A stretch of 64,000 nucleotides of DNA from JdFR-22 sp964534325 (GTDB taxonomy: Archaea > Halobacteriota > Archaeoglobi > Archaeoglobales > Archaeoglobaceae). Below the pieces are notes generated by a model, which made no database searches, was not told the origin of the DNA, and was given only the letters and a program-made list of their open reading frames with translations. Location: the NCBI GenBank assembly GCA_964534325.1, contig CAZHOR010000013.1, positions 1 to 64,000 on the forward strand, given 5' to 3'. Within the stretch, counting starts at the first letter, position 1; every line of letters begins with the position of its first letter. Below are positions 25,701-33,803 of this stretch, in pieces. The position numbers and the translations under genes are program-made.

Positions 25701-26835
25701 AGTGGATCCAGATAATATCAAAGCCCATTACGGTTCAGGGCATATCCACTTTAGTCAGGGAGATTTTGAAAAAGCTACTGAAGAGTTCCAGGAGGTCTTG
25801 AACAGAGAACCAGGGCATTCCGATGCCCGGGTCTACATGGGGAAGATACACTACAAACTCAATGAACCTGAAAAAGCTATTGAGCAGTTCAACGAGGTCT
25901 TAAGACTATACCCAGAGCATATTGAGTCCAAATACTACCTGGGACTTATCCACAAAGATGAGGGAGAGCTGGATAGGGCTGTTGAATACCTTAAAGATGT
26001 GGTGGAGAAAAGACCGGACTACACAGAAGCCCGGTATGAATTGGGGTCAATATATTATCGTGTGGGCAACATGGAGTCGGCTGTTGAAGAGCTTGAAGAA
26101 GTAGTGCGTGTGGGATCCCACCTGGACGGTCTCTTAGTCCTTGGAGATATATATTACGAGCGAAAAGAGTACGAGAAAGCAATTGAAAAGTTCAATGAAG
26201 TGCTGAACCTCGATTCCCAGAACTTTAAAGCCAAATACAGCTTGGGGACCATTTACAGGGATCGGGGCGAGGACGAACACGCTATGCACGTGTTTAACGA
26301 TATCCTTAGCAGTGAACCCAACTGCCCTGAAGCCCACCTCAACCTGGGGCTGGTCTACAAAGAAAAAGGGGATAACAAAGCCATTGAAGAGTTCAAGGAG
26401 GTCTTGAGGCTCGATCCCCAGAATATAGATGCCTACTACCATCTGGGAACCATCTACCGTGACCAGAAAAAGATCGAAAAAGCAATCGAAAATTATCTCA
26501 AGGTACTGGACATCGACCCCAACCACATAGACGCCCACCTCAACCTGGGAGCAGCTTACTATTATCAGGAAAGATTTGATTTGGCTATACAGGAGTTTAA
26601 ACAGGTACTAAAGCTCCAGCCCGACAATCCGGACGCTCATTTCAATCTGGGGGTAGTAAACAAGGACAAGAGGAACTACCAGAAGGCACTGGAGCACTAC
26701 AAGAGATTCCTGGAGGTAGCGACAGAAGATTACTCCCAATTCTTTGAGATGGTAGAAGAGACCGTCAACGATCTCCTGAAAAAATGCGGTAAACCCATCG
26801 AGATGTGGGACAGCATAAGAAAAATAAATAAATAA
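22771..26835 (+). CDS. Giant tetratricopeptide-repeat protein, 38 TPRs
   Basis: The 1354 residues are almost wholly a run of 34-residue TPRs. I count 38 first-helix signatures of the type H(F/Y)NLGxxYxxxG, from HFNLGIIYY near residue 35 to HFNLGVVNK near residue 1300. There is no signal peptide, transmembrane helix or catalytic domain, so it is a cytosolic solenoid scaffold that would bind several partners. Conserved DPxxxxA and F(K/E)EVL segments show recent expansion. It has its own promoter region and ends at a hairpin terminator. The clustered KaiC-like, actin and pilus genes make a scaffolding role there conceivable but unproven. Confidence 0.95.
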   Translation: MAANKTLQNPQKDSESEIKKYSEHLLFNPEDLDAHFNLGIIYYEKGNIEKAIKQFEKVLSISSNHTEARFNLGLLYQVQGELDKAIEQFKKILEINKKDSDTHLSLGLVYLDKGDPLSAKEEVKKAIKIDKNHPQAYFALGKIYEGSEEEEKAIKEYKKSLKINPRNASARVRLGKLYLAQGDLGQAVEEFEKYIKSSPHDSTVHYELGNAYKQFQEYDKAIEKFKKVLKLNPKYCEAHFELGDIYYRLEDHEKAVEELDEVLKLDPENVESRYLLGVVYKSSGSIDKAVEEFLEVTRRDNNHMEAHYNLGEAYYLQGDYHSAISEFEKVLESSPEDTRVNYKLGISYNELGEYDNAIREFEKALRGGSQNAEFHYRMGMAYWGKSHLDLAISELERAIYEGYTSPEVYLNTGSVYYERGEIEKAIKMFNEALKMDNNLIEANINLGTIYYENQMYEKAIREFKKILALSPNNNGIRNMLATSYLQLGEHDMAIQEFNRVLKREHRNTEARYRLGLLYLQRDEVELALSEFEAVAKEGVRDAKIKFNLGLIYNKQGRWEEAIEQFISVLKTDPSYIEAHYYLGLTYRDRGDRNTAMKEFLEVIRKDPEHLNARLYLGMDYLEQGFYYQAIEEFKKVLQLDWNHVEAFLKLGIAYYELNDIDKALDCFEEILWLNPEHSEASYYLGVIYKDRDPEKAIQGLKKFLAENPDDAEGHHDLGIIYMNKGEFELAIEEFTKYLENEDSLQVHYQLGVAHREIGELEKAIEEFEEVLNRDPDHVDARHHLALIHKERGEFDQAIEYFEELGGKRSTSSLDIMLDLGELYYQKGELQDAIQKLKGVLRLDPYNTQASYTLAQILHDRGEMDQCIEEYKKILKANPDDIDTRYKLGVAHRDVGDADLAAREFLEVLNRDPDYYDAQLQLGVIYKDKGEIHQAAKEFKEVIHNNPHNLDAHFYLGMIYHQQKCDKEAVEEFSEIIKVDPDNIKAHYGSGHIHFSQGDFEKATEEFQEVLNREPGHSDARVYMGKIHYKLNEPEKAIEQFNEVLRLYPEHIESKYYLGLIHKDEGELDRAVEYLKDVVEKRPDYTEARYELGSIYYRVGNMESAVEELEEVVRVGSHLDGLLVLGDIYYERKEYEKAIEKFNEVLNLDSQNFKAKYSLGTIYRDRGEDEHAMHVFNDILSSEPNCPEAHLNLGLVYKEKGDNKAIEEFKEVLRLDPQNIDAYYHLGTIYRDQKKIEKAIENYLKVLDIDPNHIDAHLNLGAAYYYQERFDLAIQEFKQVLKLQPDNPDAHFNLGVVNKDKRNYQKALEHYKRFLEVATEDYSQFFEMVEETVNDLLKKCGKPIEMWDSIRKINK

Positions 26836-26841
26836 AATGAG

Positions 26842-26858
26842 CCGGTTGACCGGTTTTT
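26842..26858. terminator. Hairpin terminator after the TPR gene
   Basis: CCGGT-TG-ACCGG followed by five T, located between the convergent TPR and ribbon-helix-helix-like genes. Confidence 0.5.
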
Positions 26859-26876
26859 AAAGCGCAGAACCCTGGA

Positions 26877-27572
26877 TCACCAGTCTTCCAGAAGTTTTTC
26901 TACTTTATCCCTGGTAATCAACTCTTTTTCCTCTAAATCGTTCTCAGTCCCTTCTCCCATCTCTTCTTCAAAGTCATCGAAGCTGAGCTCCTTTGAGGTT
27001 TCTTCATCTGAGTTGGTGTTAGTTTTGGAGGTTTCTGAGGTACTGCCTGAACCTGCAGTTAATTCGTTGCCGTACTGCTCCATTACTATTCCAGCAGCTA
27101 TTCTGGCGATCTTATGCTCATCAACGACATTCTGGCTCATATCTCCACTAAAATCCTCGGCCTTGGTCTCGGCCCTGGTTTCAGTGTTGATCTCGTTCCT
27201 GGTATCATTTTCTTCTTTGTCTTCTTCTTGGTGTGTTTTATCCTGCTCTCTTTTGTCCTGGAATTGGGAGCAGAATAAGCACATGTATGGATGCAGGGGT
27301 TTGGGCTTTTTGCTTCCGTGCACCTCAACATCCCTCGTGCAGTTATCGATGTCACTGTATTTACAGCTGTAAAGCCTCTCTTTAGCGCAGTAATCGGCGA
27401 TCTTCAAGAAATCACTGGCATTCCCTATCTCATTTATCTCCGGCTTCTTCCGCTTGAGGAAATACCATTCCAGCAGTAATTCCACCAGCTCAGAGGGTTC
27501 CTTCTGCGTCTTCTTGCACTTGTCGTTTAAACGTTCTTCAACTTCCGAAGGAACATTTACTTCTAGTTTCAT
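26877..27572 (-). CDS. Ribbon-helix-helix-like, Cys-containing acidic protein downstream of actin gene
   Basis: The N-terminal 45 residues (MKLEVNVPSEVEERLNDKCK...PSELVELLLEWYFLKRKK) have the strand plus two-helix pattern of a ribbon-helix-helix DNA-binding domain. Residues 60-105 carry several cysteines (DYCAKERLYSCKY, NCTRD, MCLFCSQF) that may bind metal. The rest is a low-complexity acidic tail rich in E, D, T and N, ending in a short helix. The ATG lies 4 nt after the stop of the actin-like gene, so they are cotranscribed. The position and the domain resemble ParR after ParM. Function is an inference. Confidence 0.6.
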   Translation of the reverse strand: MKLEVNVPSEVEERLNDKCKKTQKEPSELVELLLEWYFLKRKKPEINEIGNASDFLKIADYCAKERLYSCKYSDIDNCTRDVEVHGSKKPKPLHPYMCLFCSQFQDKREQDKTHQEEDKEENDTRNEINTETRAETKAEDFSGDMSQNVVDEHKIARIAAGIVMEQYGNELTAGSGSTSETSKTNTNSDEETSKELSFDDFEEEMGEGTENDLEEKELITRDKVEKLLEDW

Positions 27573-27576
27573 TTAA

Positions 27577-28602
27577 CTATTTCTTCACTTCTATTTCTTC
27601 TTTTTTCTTTTCTTCCTTCTCTTTACCTTTGCCCTTTTGTTTAGTTTCTTCTACCGAAGACCTTACGGTTTGAGAGTCTGTCTGCTTGAACAGAGATTTA
27701 GAGAGGCTATAATAACCCAATGCATTGCTGGAGACGGGGTCTTGAGGCTTGACCACTTCAGCTATGTCCTGGAAATTCTTTTTGAAGCCATCGTAAACGT
27801 GGGGCAGGAGTGTACCCCCACCAGCAAGGACTATCTGGTCCACTATATCGGTGGAGAGTCCTTCTATGACCAATTTGGTTCTGCTCACTATTCTGTCCAG
27901 CCATTTGTTCACCAGCTTATTGTATTCTGCCATAACCTCTTTGTGAGACACTTTGATGGTTCTGCCGCTTCTAACCCTTCCTACCTCATAGTCAGGGGTT
28001 ATCAGCAACTTGGTTATCTCCTCAGGAGTTACACTGATTCCGTAGTTCTTCCTGATAATAACCTCCAGATTGTTGTGCAGCCAGTCCACACCCTGCAAGA
28101 GTGTATCACCTTTCACGTACTCCAGCTGGTGGAGAACAACAATATCTGTGGTCCCAAATCCAATATCCACACACACTCCTGTCTGAATATTCATGTGAGC
28201 CAGCGTACCTACGGGTTCAGGATAAACAACAGCTCTGGCATTGAAATGCTCCTTTATATCATTTTTGAGTGCTTCTCTTTCGTTTTTGGATGATTTAACA
28301 GGCATTCCGGTTGCTATCACTTCGGGCTCAATATTCATGGTCTTAAAAGCGTGTTTCGCCAATTCAATGTAAGACTGGCTCATGATCCGCCCTTCGTGAA
28401 GTGGACGTTCTGCCTCAACATTCTCCGTGTTCTGAACCATCATTAGTGCTTCTTCTCCAACGTATGTATCCTTATTCTCCTCATTAAAGGTCCAATCTTT
28501 TTCATCTCCGTAAACAACTATACTGGGGAAATGAGTAACCTTTTCGCCATCCACTGTGGCTTTGGTATAGTTGGTTCCGATATCCAACCCTACTATTTTC
28601 AT
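27577..28602 (-). CDS. Actin-superfamily ATPase (ParM/Ta0583-like)
   Basis: The 341 residues carry all three actin-fold nucleotide signatures: phosphate-1 VGLDIGTNYTKATVDG (start), phosphate-2 VCVDIGFGTTDIVVL (about residue 145) and adenosine IVLAGGGTLLPHVYD (about residue 265). The organisation fits the archaeal Ta0583/ParM/Alp group, not MreB, Hsp70 or crenactin. The C-terminus adds a highly charged, Lys/Glu-rich tail (about 40 residues). It could polymerise into filaments for DNA or appendage positioning. It is cotranscribed with the ribbon-helix-helix-like gene, and a KaiC-type gene lies about 100 nt upstream on the same strand. Confidence 0.88.
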   Translation of the reverse strand: MKIVGLDIGTNYTKATVDGEKVTHFPSIVVYGDEKDWTFNEENKDTYVGEEALMMVQNTENVEAERPLHEGRIMSQSYIELAKHAFKTMNIEPEVIATGMPVKSSKNEREALKNDIKEHFNARAVVYPEPVGTLAHMNIQTGVCVDIGFGTTDIVVLHQLEYVKGDTLLQGVDWLHNNLEVIIRKNYGISVTPEEITKLLITPDYEVGRVRSGRTIKVSHKEVMAEYNKLVNKWLDRIVSRTKLVIEGLSTDIVDQIVLAGGGTLLPHVYDGFKKNFQDIAEVVKPQDPVSSNALGYYSLSKSLFKQTDSQTVRSSVEETKQKGKGKEKEEKKKEEIEVKK

Positions 28603-28704
28603 AATTATTATTGTGATTGTAGATTATATAATGATTTCCCTTTCAGTATTAGAGACATGATAACCCCCTAACAAAAAAAACGGAAATCGCGTAGAATCTG
28701 TTCT

Positions 28705-29970
28705 TTAAATTCTGGAAGATCTGGGAGTATCTATAGAGTGAATACCCCGAGCTTTTGTAACGGTCAGATACTTGTGAAGCCCTGTTTCGTCCTTCTGGAA
28801 GGTGAGCTCGATTACTGCCTGGACAAAACTCTCTTCCAGCCCGTTCTTCTCTGAATGCTTATCTTTAATGAGCAGAACAGTGCTGTCGAGGGTTTCGGAG
28901 TTTATTATCATCTTTCTGGCAATATCCCTGGCCCAGGGGTGGTTCAAGATCAACAAGGTGGTGAAAGTATCGATAACCACTCTCTGAGCTCCCACCTTCC
29001 TTATGTGGCTGTAGAGGTCGTTCAAGATCCTCTCACAGTATTCTATGGGAGAAATATCTCCATGGAACACCTTTTCTTTTAATTCTTCTACCTGGTGGGT
29101 CAGGTCGTATAGGTAGAGCAATTCACGGTCAATATAATCCCGGAGATCGTAATCAAGCATCTCAAAATCCTGAATGAGGTGCTCAGGGTTCTGATCAGTT
29201 AAGATAAGAAGTGCTTTCTCCCCTCTCCGACAACCTTCCAGCAAGAATCTAATACCGAATGTGGTCTTTCCGGAACCCATATCGCCGGATAAAAGATAGA
29301 TCCGGTTCTTGATGAGGCCCCCTCCCATCATCCTGTCCAGCAAGGGAACACCTGAAGATATGAGGTACTTCTTCCTTTCCAGTGCCCTATCCACGGTCTG
29401 CCTATCAACTATTTCCAATCCTTCGCTCTCAGCATATTTCTTGGCGTCTTCAGATAGGTTGGAAAGAGAAATAACCAGATAATCCAGATCAATGTCGTTC
29501 CGCTTTTTGCACAGCTTTGCTACCTGTTCAGAGCTGACTTCTTTTCCTTCTGGTAATACGTCAATTGCTGTATCCTTTTGTTCATCGTCAACGGCAAACA
29601 AACTGAAGGAATGTTTTGTACCCGATCTCCCCACTACCTCCCCTTTGGTGACAATGCTGCTATATCCTCTGGTCACCAGATACCCTTCCGCAAGTTCCAG
29701 GGAGCGGGTCTCGATTTTCTTTATAAGATTTTCACAAACGTCTTTCGCCATCTCAAAGGCGTTGTTCCATGCAGTATCCTTATCTACTCCCTTCTTCAAC
29801 TGCTCTTTTGCTTCTGTTTTAATGCCGTGAAAAAGGAGCTCTTTGGTGAAACCAAATCCGTAATCCTCTATGGTCTCGATATAGTCGAAAATCCTGTCTG
29901 CGACTTCCCTAGATGGTGCATCCATCTGTTTATACGTGTTCTGACGTATCTTATTATCCGTCACTGTCAT
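28705..29970 (-). CDS. Fusion of a nuclease-like domain with a RecA/KaiC-like ATPase
   Basis: The protein has 421 residues. Residues 1-95 are helical. Residues about 98-195 look like a restriction-endonuclease/Mrr-type core (YLVTRGYSSIVTKGEV...SGTKHSFSLFAVDDE...DYLVISLSNLSEDAKKYAE). From residue 200 there is a KaiC/RAD55 ATPase domain with SGVPLLDRMMGGGLIKNRIYLL, Walker A GDMGSGKTT and Walker B RVVIDTFTTL. I could not confirm a full PD-(D/E)xK triad, so the first part may only recognise DNA. It lies upstream of the actin gene on the same strand and opposite the pilus operon. Confidence 0.7.
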   Translation of the reverse strand: MTVTDNKIRQNTYKQMDAPSREVADRIFDYIETIEDYGFGFTKELLFHGIKTEAKEQLKKGVDKDTAWNNAFEMAKDVCENLIKKIETRSLELAEGYLVTRGYSSIVTKGEVVGRSGTKHSFSLFAVDDEQKDTAIDVLPEGKEVSSEQVAKLCKKRNDIDLDYLVISLSNLSEDAKKYAESEGLEIVDRQTVDRALERKKYLISSGVPLLDRMMGGGLIKNRIYLLSGDMGSGKTTFGIRFLLEGCRRGEKALLILTDQNPEHLIQDFEMLDYDLRDYIDRELLYLYDLTHQVEELKEKVFHGDISPIEYCERILNDLYSHIRKVGAQRVVIDTFTTLLILNHPWARDIARKMIINSETLDSTVLLIKDKHSEKNGLEESFVQAVIELTFQKDETGLHKYLTVTKARGIHSIDTPRSSRI

Positions 29971-30347
29971 CTCAAACTCCTTTTCTACCCAGTTCCGTTC
30001 ACTTCACCTATTGTTTTCTGGTTTTTAGTCTCTAAACCAATTTCAGCTGATTTAAATCTTCCAAAGTGCTAAAGGAGCGATGTTGTTCATCCGTTAAGTC
30101 CCTGCACAACCCCTCCAGATACTGGATACGCTTTTTTATTTCTCTCTAAATATTTCTTCTACTGTTTCTTATAAAAAAATTATTAGTAAAAAACGATAAT
30201 ACTCATTATAACCAGAATAGCCCCTCTGAAAGGAGTCCAGAGATATCTCTCATATATTGAAGATTGAAGATCAACACCTTGGTCTCAGGTGGAATTAACT
30301 TTGCACACTGGAAAATTTTTTGTAGTACTTTGATTATTATAATTATA
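29971..30347. other. Divergent intergenic region between the KaiC-fusion and pilus operon
   Basis: About 375 nt. Minus strand: GGAAGATTTAAATCAGC near 30045-30061 is a candidate TATA element. Plus strand: an A/T run TTATTATAATTATAATG precedes the pilus ATPase ATG. No gene is seen. Confidence 0.4.
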
Positions 30348-31919
30348 ATGGAAACGGCTGCTGTTCAAAGTGTCCCCCGGCACTACAAATTATTGGCAAA
30401 CCTTCACCATAAGCTTGATCAGTCCCTTGTAAACAATAAAAAACCTCCTGAAAACGTAGAGATACTGGACGAGTACTGGATCGTTCCCGGATTCTCCAAA
30501 ATACAGATCTGGAGAGACCATACAGATAAATTCGAGAACAATTACGTTCTGATCGAGCCACCCATATCCGAAGAAGAATACTCTCTACTGAATTCCATTT
30601 ACAACGATATGCGACGCTCTTTAGTGCTGAATGACTATTCTACAGACGAGGACACCAAAACCACAGTAGTGATGGAGGTCCTTGACGAATTGATAAAGGA
30701 GTATGCTCTTGAGCTGGAACCCGGACTGAAGATGAAGATCCTTTACTATCTATTGAGGAACTTCATAGGTTACGGAACCATAGACTCCATTATTAACGAC
30801 AAGTACGTGGAAGACATATCCTGTGACGGATACGAAATACCCCTCTACATTTTCCATACCAAATTCGGTGGGATGCGGACCAACGTCAAGTTCAACAGGG
30901 CACGGCTTGACTCCCTGGTGACATTGCTCTGCCAGAAATCAGGCAAGTACATCTCTTACGCCAATCCCCTAATAGATGCTTCTCTACCGGACGGCAGCAG
31001 ACTCCATGCAAGTTATGGAGAAGAGATCACTCCCAGAGGAAGCAGTTTCACCATAAGGAAATTCAAAGAAGAGCCATACACTCCCATAGATCTGATGAAT
31101 TTCGGCACCCTGGATTCCGACATACTCTCTTACTTCTGGCTGCTTATGGAGCACAAAATGAATGTGATGGTCATAGGAGAGACGGCCAGCGGGAAGACCA
31201 CTACACTCAATGCCTTGACCATGTTCATCCCTCCCGAATCAAAAATCGTGTCCATAGAAGATACCAGAGAAATTCAACTCAATCATGAGAACTGGATAGC
31301 CGAATTGACCCGGCTCGGAATTGAAGGGAGTGGAGAGATCTCCATGTATGACCTCTTGAAGACCACTTTAAGGCAGAGGCCGGATTACATAATTGTGGGT
31401 GAGATAAGGGGTGTAGAAGGTCAAACACTCTTTCAGGCAATGTCCACAGGCCATTCCTCACACTCGACTTTGCACGCAGGAGATATGAGCCAGCTCATAT
31501 ACAGGCTGGAGAACGAGCCCCTAAGAATACCCAGGATAATGATCCAGTTCCTCGATGCTGTTGTTGTCCAGAATATGTGGGTGGGAAAAGGTGTGAGGAA
31601 GAGAAGGGCTCATCAAGTAAGCGAAATATTCGGTATTGACCAGACAAATAAAGACCTCCTTTTGAACCCTCTTTATAAGTGGAACTCCTCCAAAGACTTC
31701 TTTGTAGCCCAATCCCAGTCCAAGAAATTGAAAAAGATCTCCGAGATGACAGGTGAAAGCGTTTCCACCATTCTAGAAGAGAAAGAAAGAAGAAAATTGT
31801 TCCTGGAGAAAATGCAGAAAAAAGGCATAAGCAATTACAACGACTTTTCTCGGTTCATCAACATCTATTATAAGGACAGCCGAAAGGCCATGGAGAAGTT
31901 GGATGAGAGAGCGAGTTAA
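30348..31919 (+). CDS. Type IV pilus/archaellum-type secretion ATPase (ArlI/VirB11-like)
   Basis: About 523 residues form a secretion-superfamily ATPase: an N-terminal domain, linker, and RecA core with Walker A VIGETASGKTTTLNAL, Asp box IVSIEDTREIQL, Walker B PDYIIVGEIRGVEG and His box GHSSHSTLHAG. It powers assembly of a surface filament in the cytoplasm. ATG 30348 (METAAVQ) is preferred, because the in-frame upstream codons would add a spurious hydrophobic stretch. It overlaps the next gene by 17 nt. Archaellum and adhesion-pilus ATPases cannot be told apart by motif alone. No archaellins or arlCDEFG genes are present here, favouring a pilus. Confidence 0.9.
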   Translation: METAAVQSVPRHYKLLANLHHKLDQSLVNNKKPPENVEILDEYWIVPGFSKIQIWRDHTDKFENNYVLIEPPISEEEYSLLNSIYNDMRRSLVLNDYSTDEDTKTTVVMEVLDELIKEYALELEPGLKMKILYYLLRNFIGYGTIDSIINDKYVEDISCDGYEIPLYIFHTKFGGMRTNVKFNRARLDSLVTLLCQKSGKYISYANPLIDASLPDGSRLHASYGEEITPRGSSFTIRKFKEEPYTPIDLMNFGTLDSDILSYFWLLMEHKMNVMVIGETASGKTTTLNALTMFIPPESKIVSIEDTREIQLNHENWIAELTRLGIEGSGEISMYDLLKTTLRQRPDYIIVGEIRGVEGQTLFQAMSTGHSSHSTLHAGDMSQLIYRLENEPLRIPRIMIQFLDAVVVQNMWVGKGVRKRRAHQVSEIFGIDQTNKDLLLNPLYKWNSSKDFFVAQSQSKKLKKISEMTGESVSTILEEKERRKLFLEKMQKKGISNYNDFSRFINIYYKDSRKAMEKLDERAS

Positions 31920-33792
31920 AGTCTTTGTGCCGGACTTCATCGTTAGATACTTCTTTAAGAGAGTTAGGGAGAGCCCGCACAAGTTCCGGGTTGTGGAAAA
32001 GGCCATTGACTCTGCCAGATTCCCCCTGACAGTTCAGAGATTATATGCTATTGCCCTCTTCTATTCCTTTATAGCTTCAATTGGAGCCATAATCTTTGGC
32101 TTCTTCATCTTTAAGGCTTTCATACCGGAAATAGAGCTAATAAACTGGATTTTCGGGCTCTTCGGGTTGGATCCCGGTCTATCTGGGAGCAATATGCTAA
32201 TGGTTTATCTTTTCCTGTTCATATGGATCTCTGCGTTTGGGGTAATCACCTATTTGCTGGTGAACAACCTCATACTCTCCTACCCCTCAATAGTTGCCAA
32301 GAGGAGGGAAGGAGAGATAGACATGTACCTTCCGCATTCCATCAACATGATGTTATGCATGTCTTCGGGAGGAATATCAACCTACGAGATCATCAAATCA
32401 CTTGCCGAATCAAACGATATGTTTGGAGAGCTGAGCAAAGAATTCGCCACCATAATAAAGATGTCAGAATTCTTTGAAGAAGATCTGATTACCAGTATCA
32501 AATATGTTAGAGATACTACTCCCAGCAGCAAGCTATCCTCTTTTCTGGATGACTTCATTTTCATGATAAAGGGTGGAGGAAATATCTCCACTTTTCTGGA
32601 AAGCAAATCAAAAGAATATATAGAAAGACAGGAAGTAGAGTTCAGCTCATACCTGGACTTCTTGAGCGTGATAGCAGAGGTCTACGTGGCTGCCTTCATT
32701 CTGCTACCGCTTTTCTTGCTTATTATGCTGGTGGTCATGCAGGTATCCGGCCAGTTCATGCTGGAAAGCTACAAAATAATGATCCTGACCATTCTACCCG
32801 TATCTACCATAGTATTTGTTTACATAATCAAGTCCGCAATACCCATACCCCAGATCAAGACGGATCTGGAAGGAAATTTGAATAAAGACGAAATAGGTGC
32901 TCCCGTAGAAGAGAAAAGGAGCGAGTTCAGGGTCAATGATGTGGACAGATGGTTGAGAAAGATCAGGTACTATCTACTTCTGCCCTTAAGCAAGTGGGCG
33001 ATCTACACCGCTCCATTCAAATTCTTCATCTTCTACATCTGTGTGTTCGCTCTGTTAGTCTCCATCATTTCATGGGGAGTCATGAATATGAGCCTTGATA
33101 AGGTCTTGATCGTTTCTGCATCAGCATTCATTATACCTCTACTGGTTCTAATCGAGGTGAGGGCAAGGATAATCGGCCAGATAGAGAAACGCATACCTGA
33201 TATGTTCAGGGAACTCGCCATATTGAACGAGGCTGGTTTGAATATCATAGAAGCTTTGAAAGTGCTCACTTCCGTGGAGTTCGGCATAATGTCCAGAGAA
33301 ATATCCCTTCTCAGAGGAGATATTGAATGGGGGGATTCGGTGACAAAAGCCTTCAAAAGGATGGAGAAGAGAATTAAAAGCGACATCATATCTAAAGTTA
33401 TACCGGTATCGGTGAGGGCCATTGAAGCGTCTCCTTCTTTTAAAGACGCTTTTTTGACCGTTTCAGGTTTCGCCAACTCAGAAATAAGGTTCAAGAACAA
33501 GATAAGAAGCAATATGTTCACTTATCTGGTGATCATATATTTCTCTTTCATGATCTTTCTGGTGATAGTGTATGTGTTGATCAACAATGTTCTCTACGGA
33601 TTTGGGGAGGCAACTTCTCTGACCAATATCGAGCAGATCAAAGAAACTTCGCTCCAGATATCCATAGCAGTAGGGCTTTTTTCAGGGATGGTGGCAGGAG
33701 TTATCAGCTCCGGAAAGGTGACAGCCGGTTTCAAACACTCTTACATGTTTTTGATAGTGGCTTACTTCGTATTTACTTATCTGATCGCCTGA
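31903..33792 (+). CDS. Pilus assembly membrane platform protein (TadC/ArlJ-like)
   Basis: The 629 residues hold two type II secretion-F (TadC) domains separated by a cytosolic stretch (residues about 310-350). The first domain has LPHSINMMLCMSSGGISTYEIIKSLAESNDMFGELSKEF and the second PDMFRELAILNEAGLNIIEALKVL. Around eight transmembrane helices are visible. It is the inner-membrane platform on which the ATPase acts. Start ATG 31903 lies inside the ATPase gene end, so translation is coupled. The pilin-like gene follows 11 nt later. Confidence 0.9.
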   Translation: MRERVKVFVPDFIVRYFFKRVRESPHKFRVVEKAIDSARFPLTVQRLYAIALFYSFIASIGAIIFGFFIFKAFIPEIELINWIFGLFGLDPGLSGSNMLMVYLFLFIWISAFGVITYLLVNNLILSYPSIVAKRREGEIDMYLPHSINMMLCMSSGGISTYEIIKSLAESNDMFGELSKEFATIIKMSEFFEEDLITSIKYVRDTTPSSKLSSFLDDFIFMIKGGGNISTFLESKSKEYIERQEVEFSSYLDFLSVIAEVYVAAFILLPLFLLIMLVVMQVSGQFMLESYKIMILTILPVSTIVFVYIIKSAIPIPQIKTDLEGNLNKDEIGAPVEEKRSEFRVNDVDRWLRKIRYYLLLPLSKWAIYTAPFKFFIFYICVFALLVSIISWGVMNMSLDKVLIVSASAFIIPLLVLIEVRARIIGQIEKRIPDMFRELAILNEAGLNIIEALKVLTSVEFGIMSREISLLRGDIEWGDSVTKAFKRMEKRIKSDIISKVIPVSVRAIEASPSFKDAFLTVSGFANSEIRFKNKIRSNMFTYLVIIYFSFMIFLVIVYVLINNVLYGFGEATSLTNIEQIKETSLQISIAVGLFSGMVAGVISSGKVTAGFKHSYMFLIVAYFVFTYLIA

Positions 33793-33803
33793 GGTGAGAG
33801 AAG

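Noticed and set aside
27637..28293. 218-codon plus-strand frame inside the actin-like gene
   Set aside because: Antisense to intact actin motifs and no protein family features.
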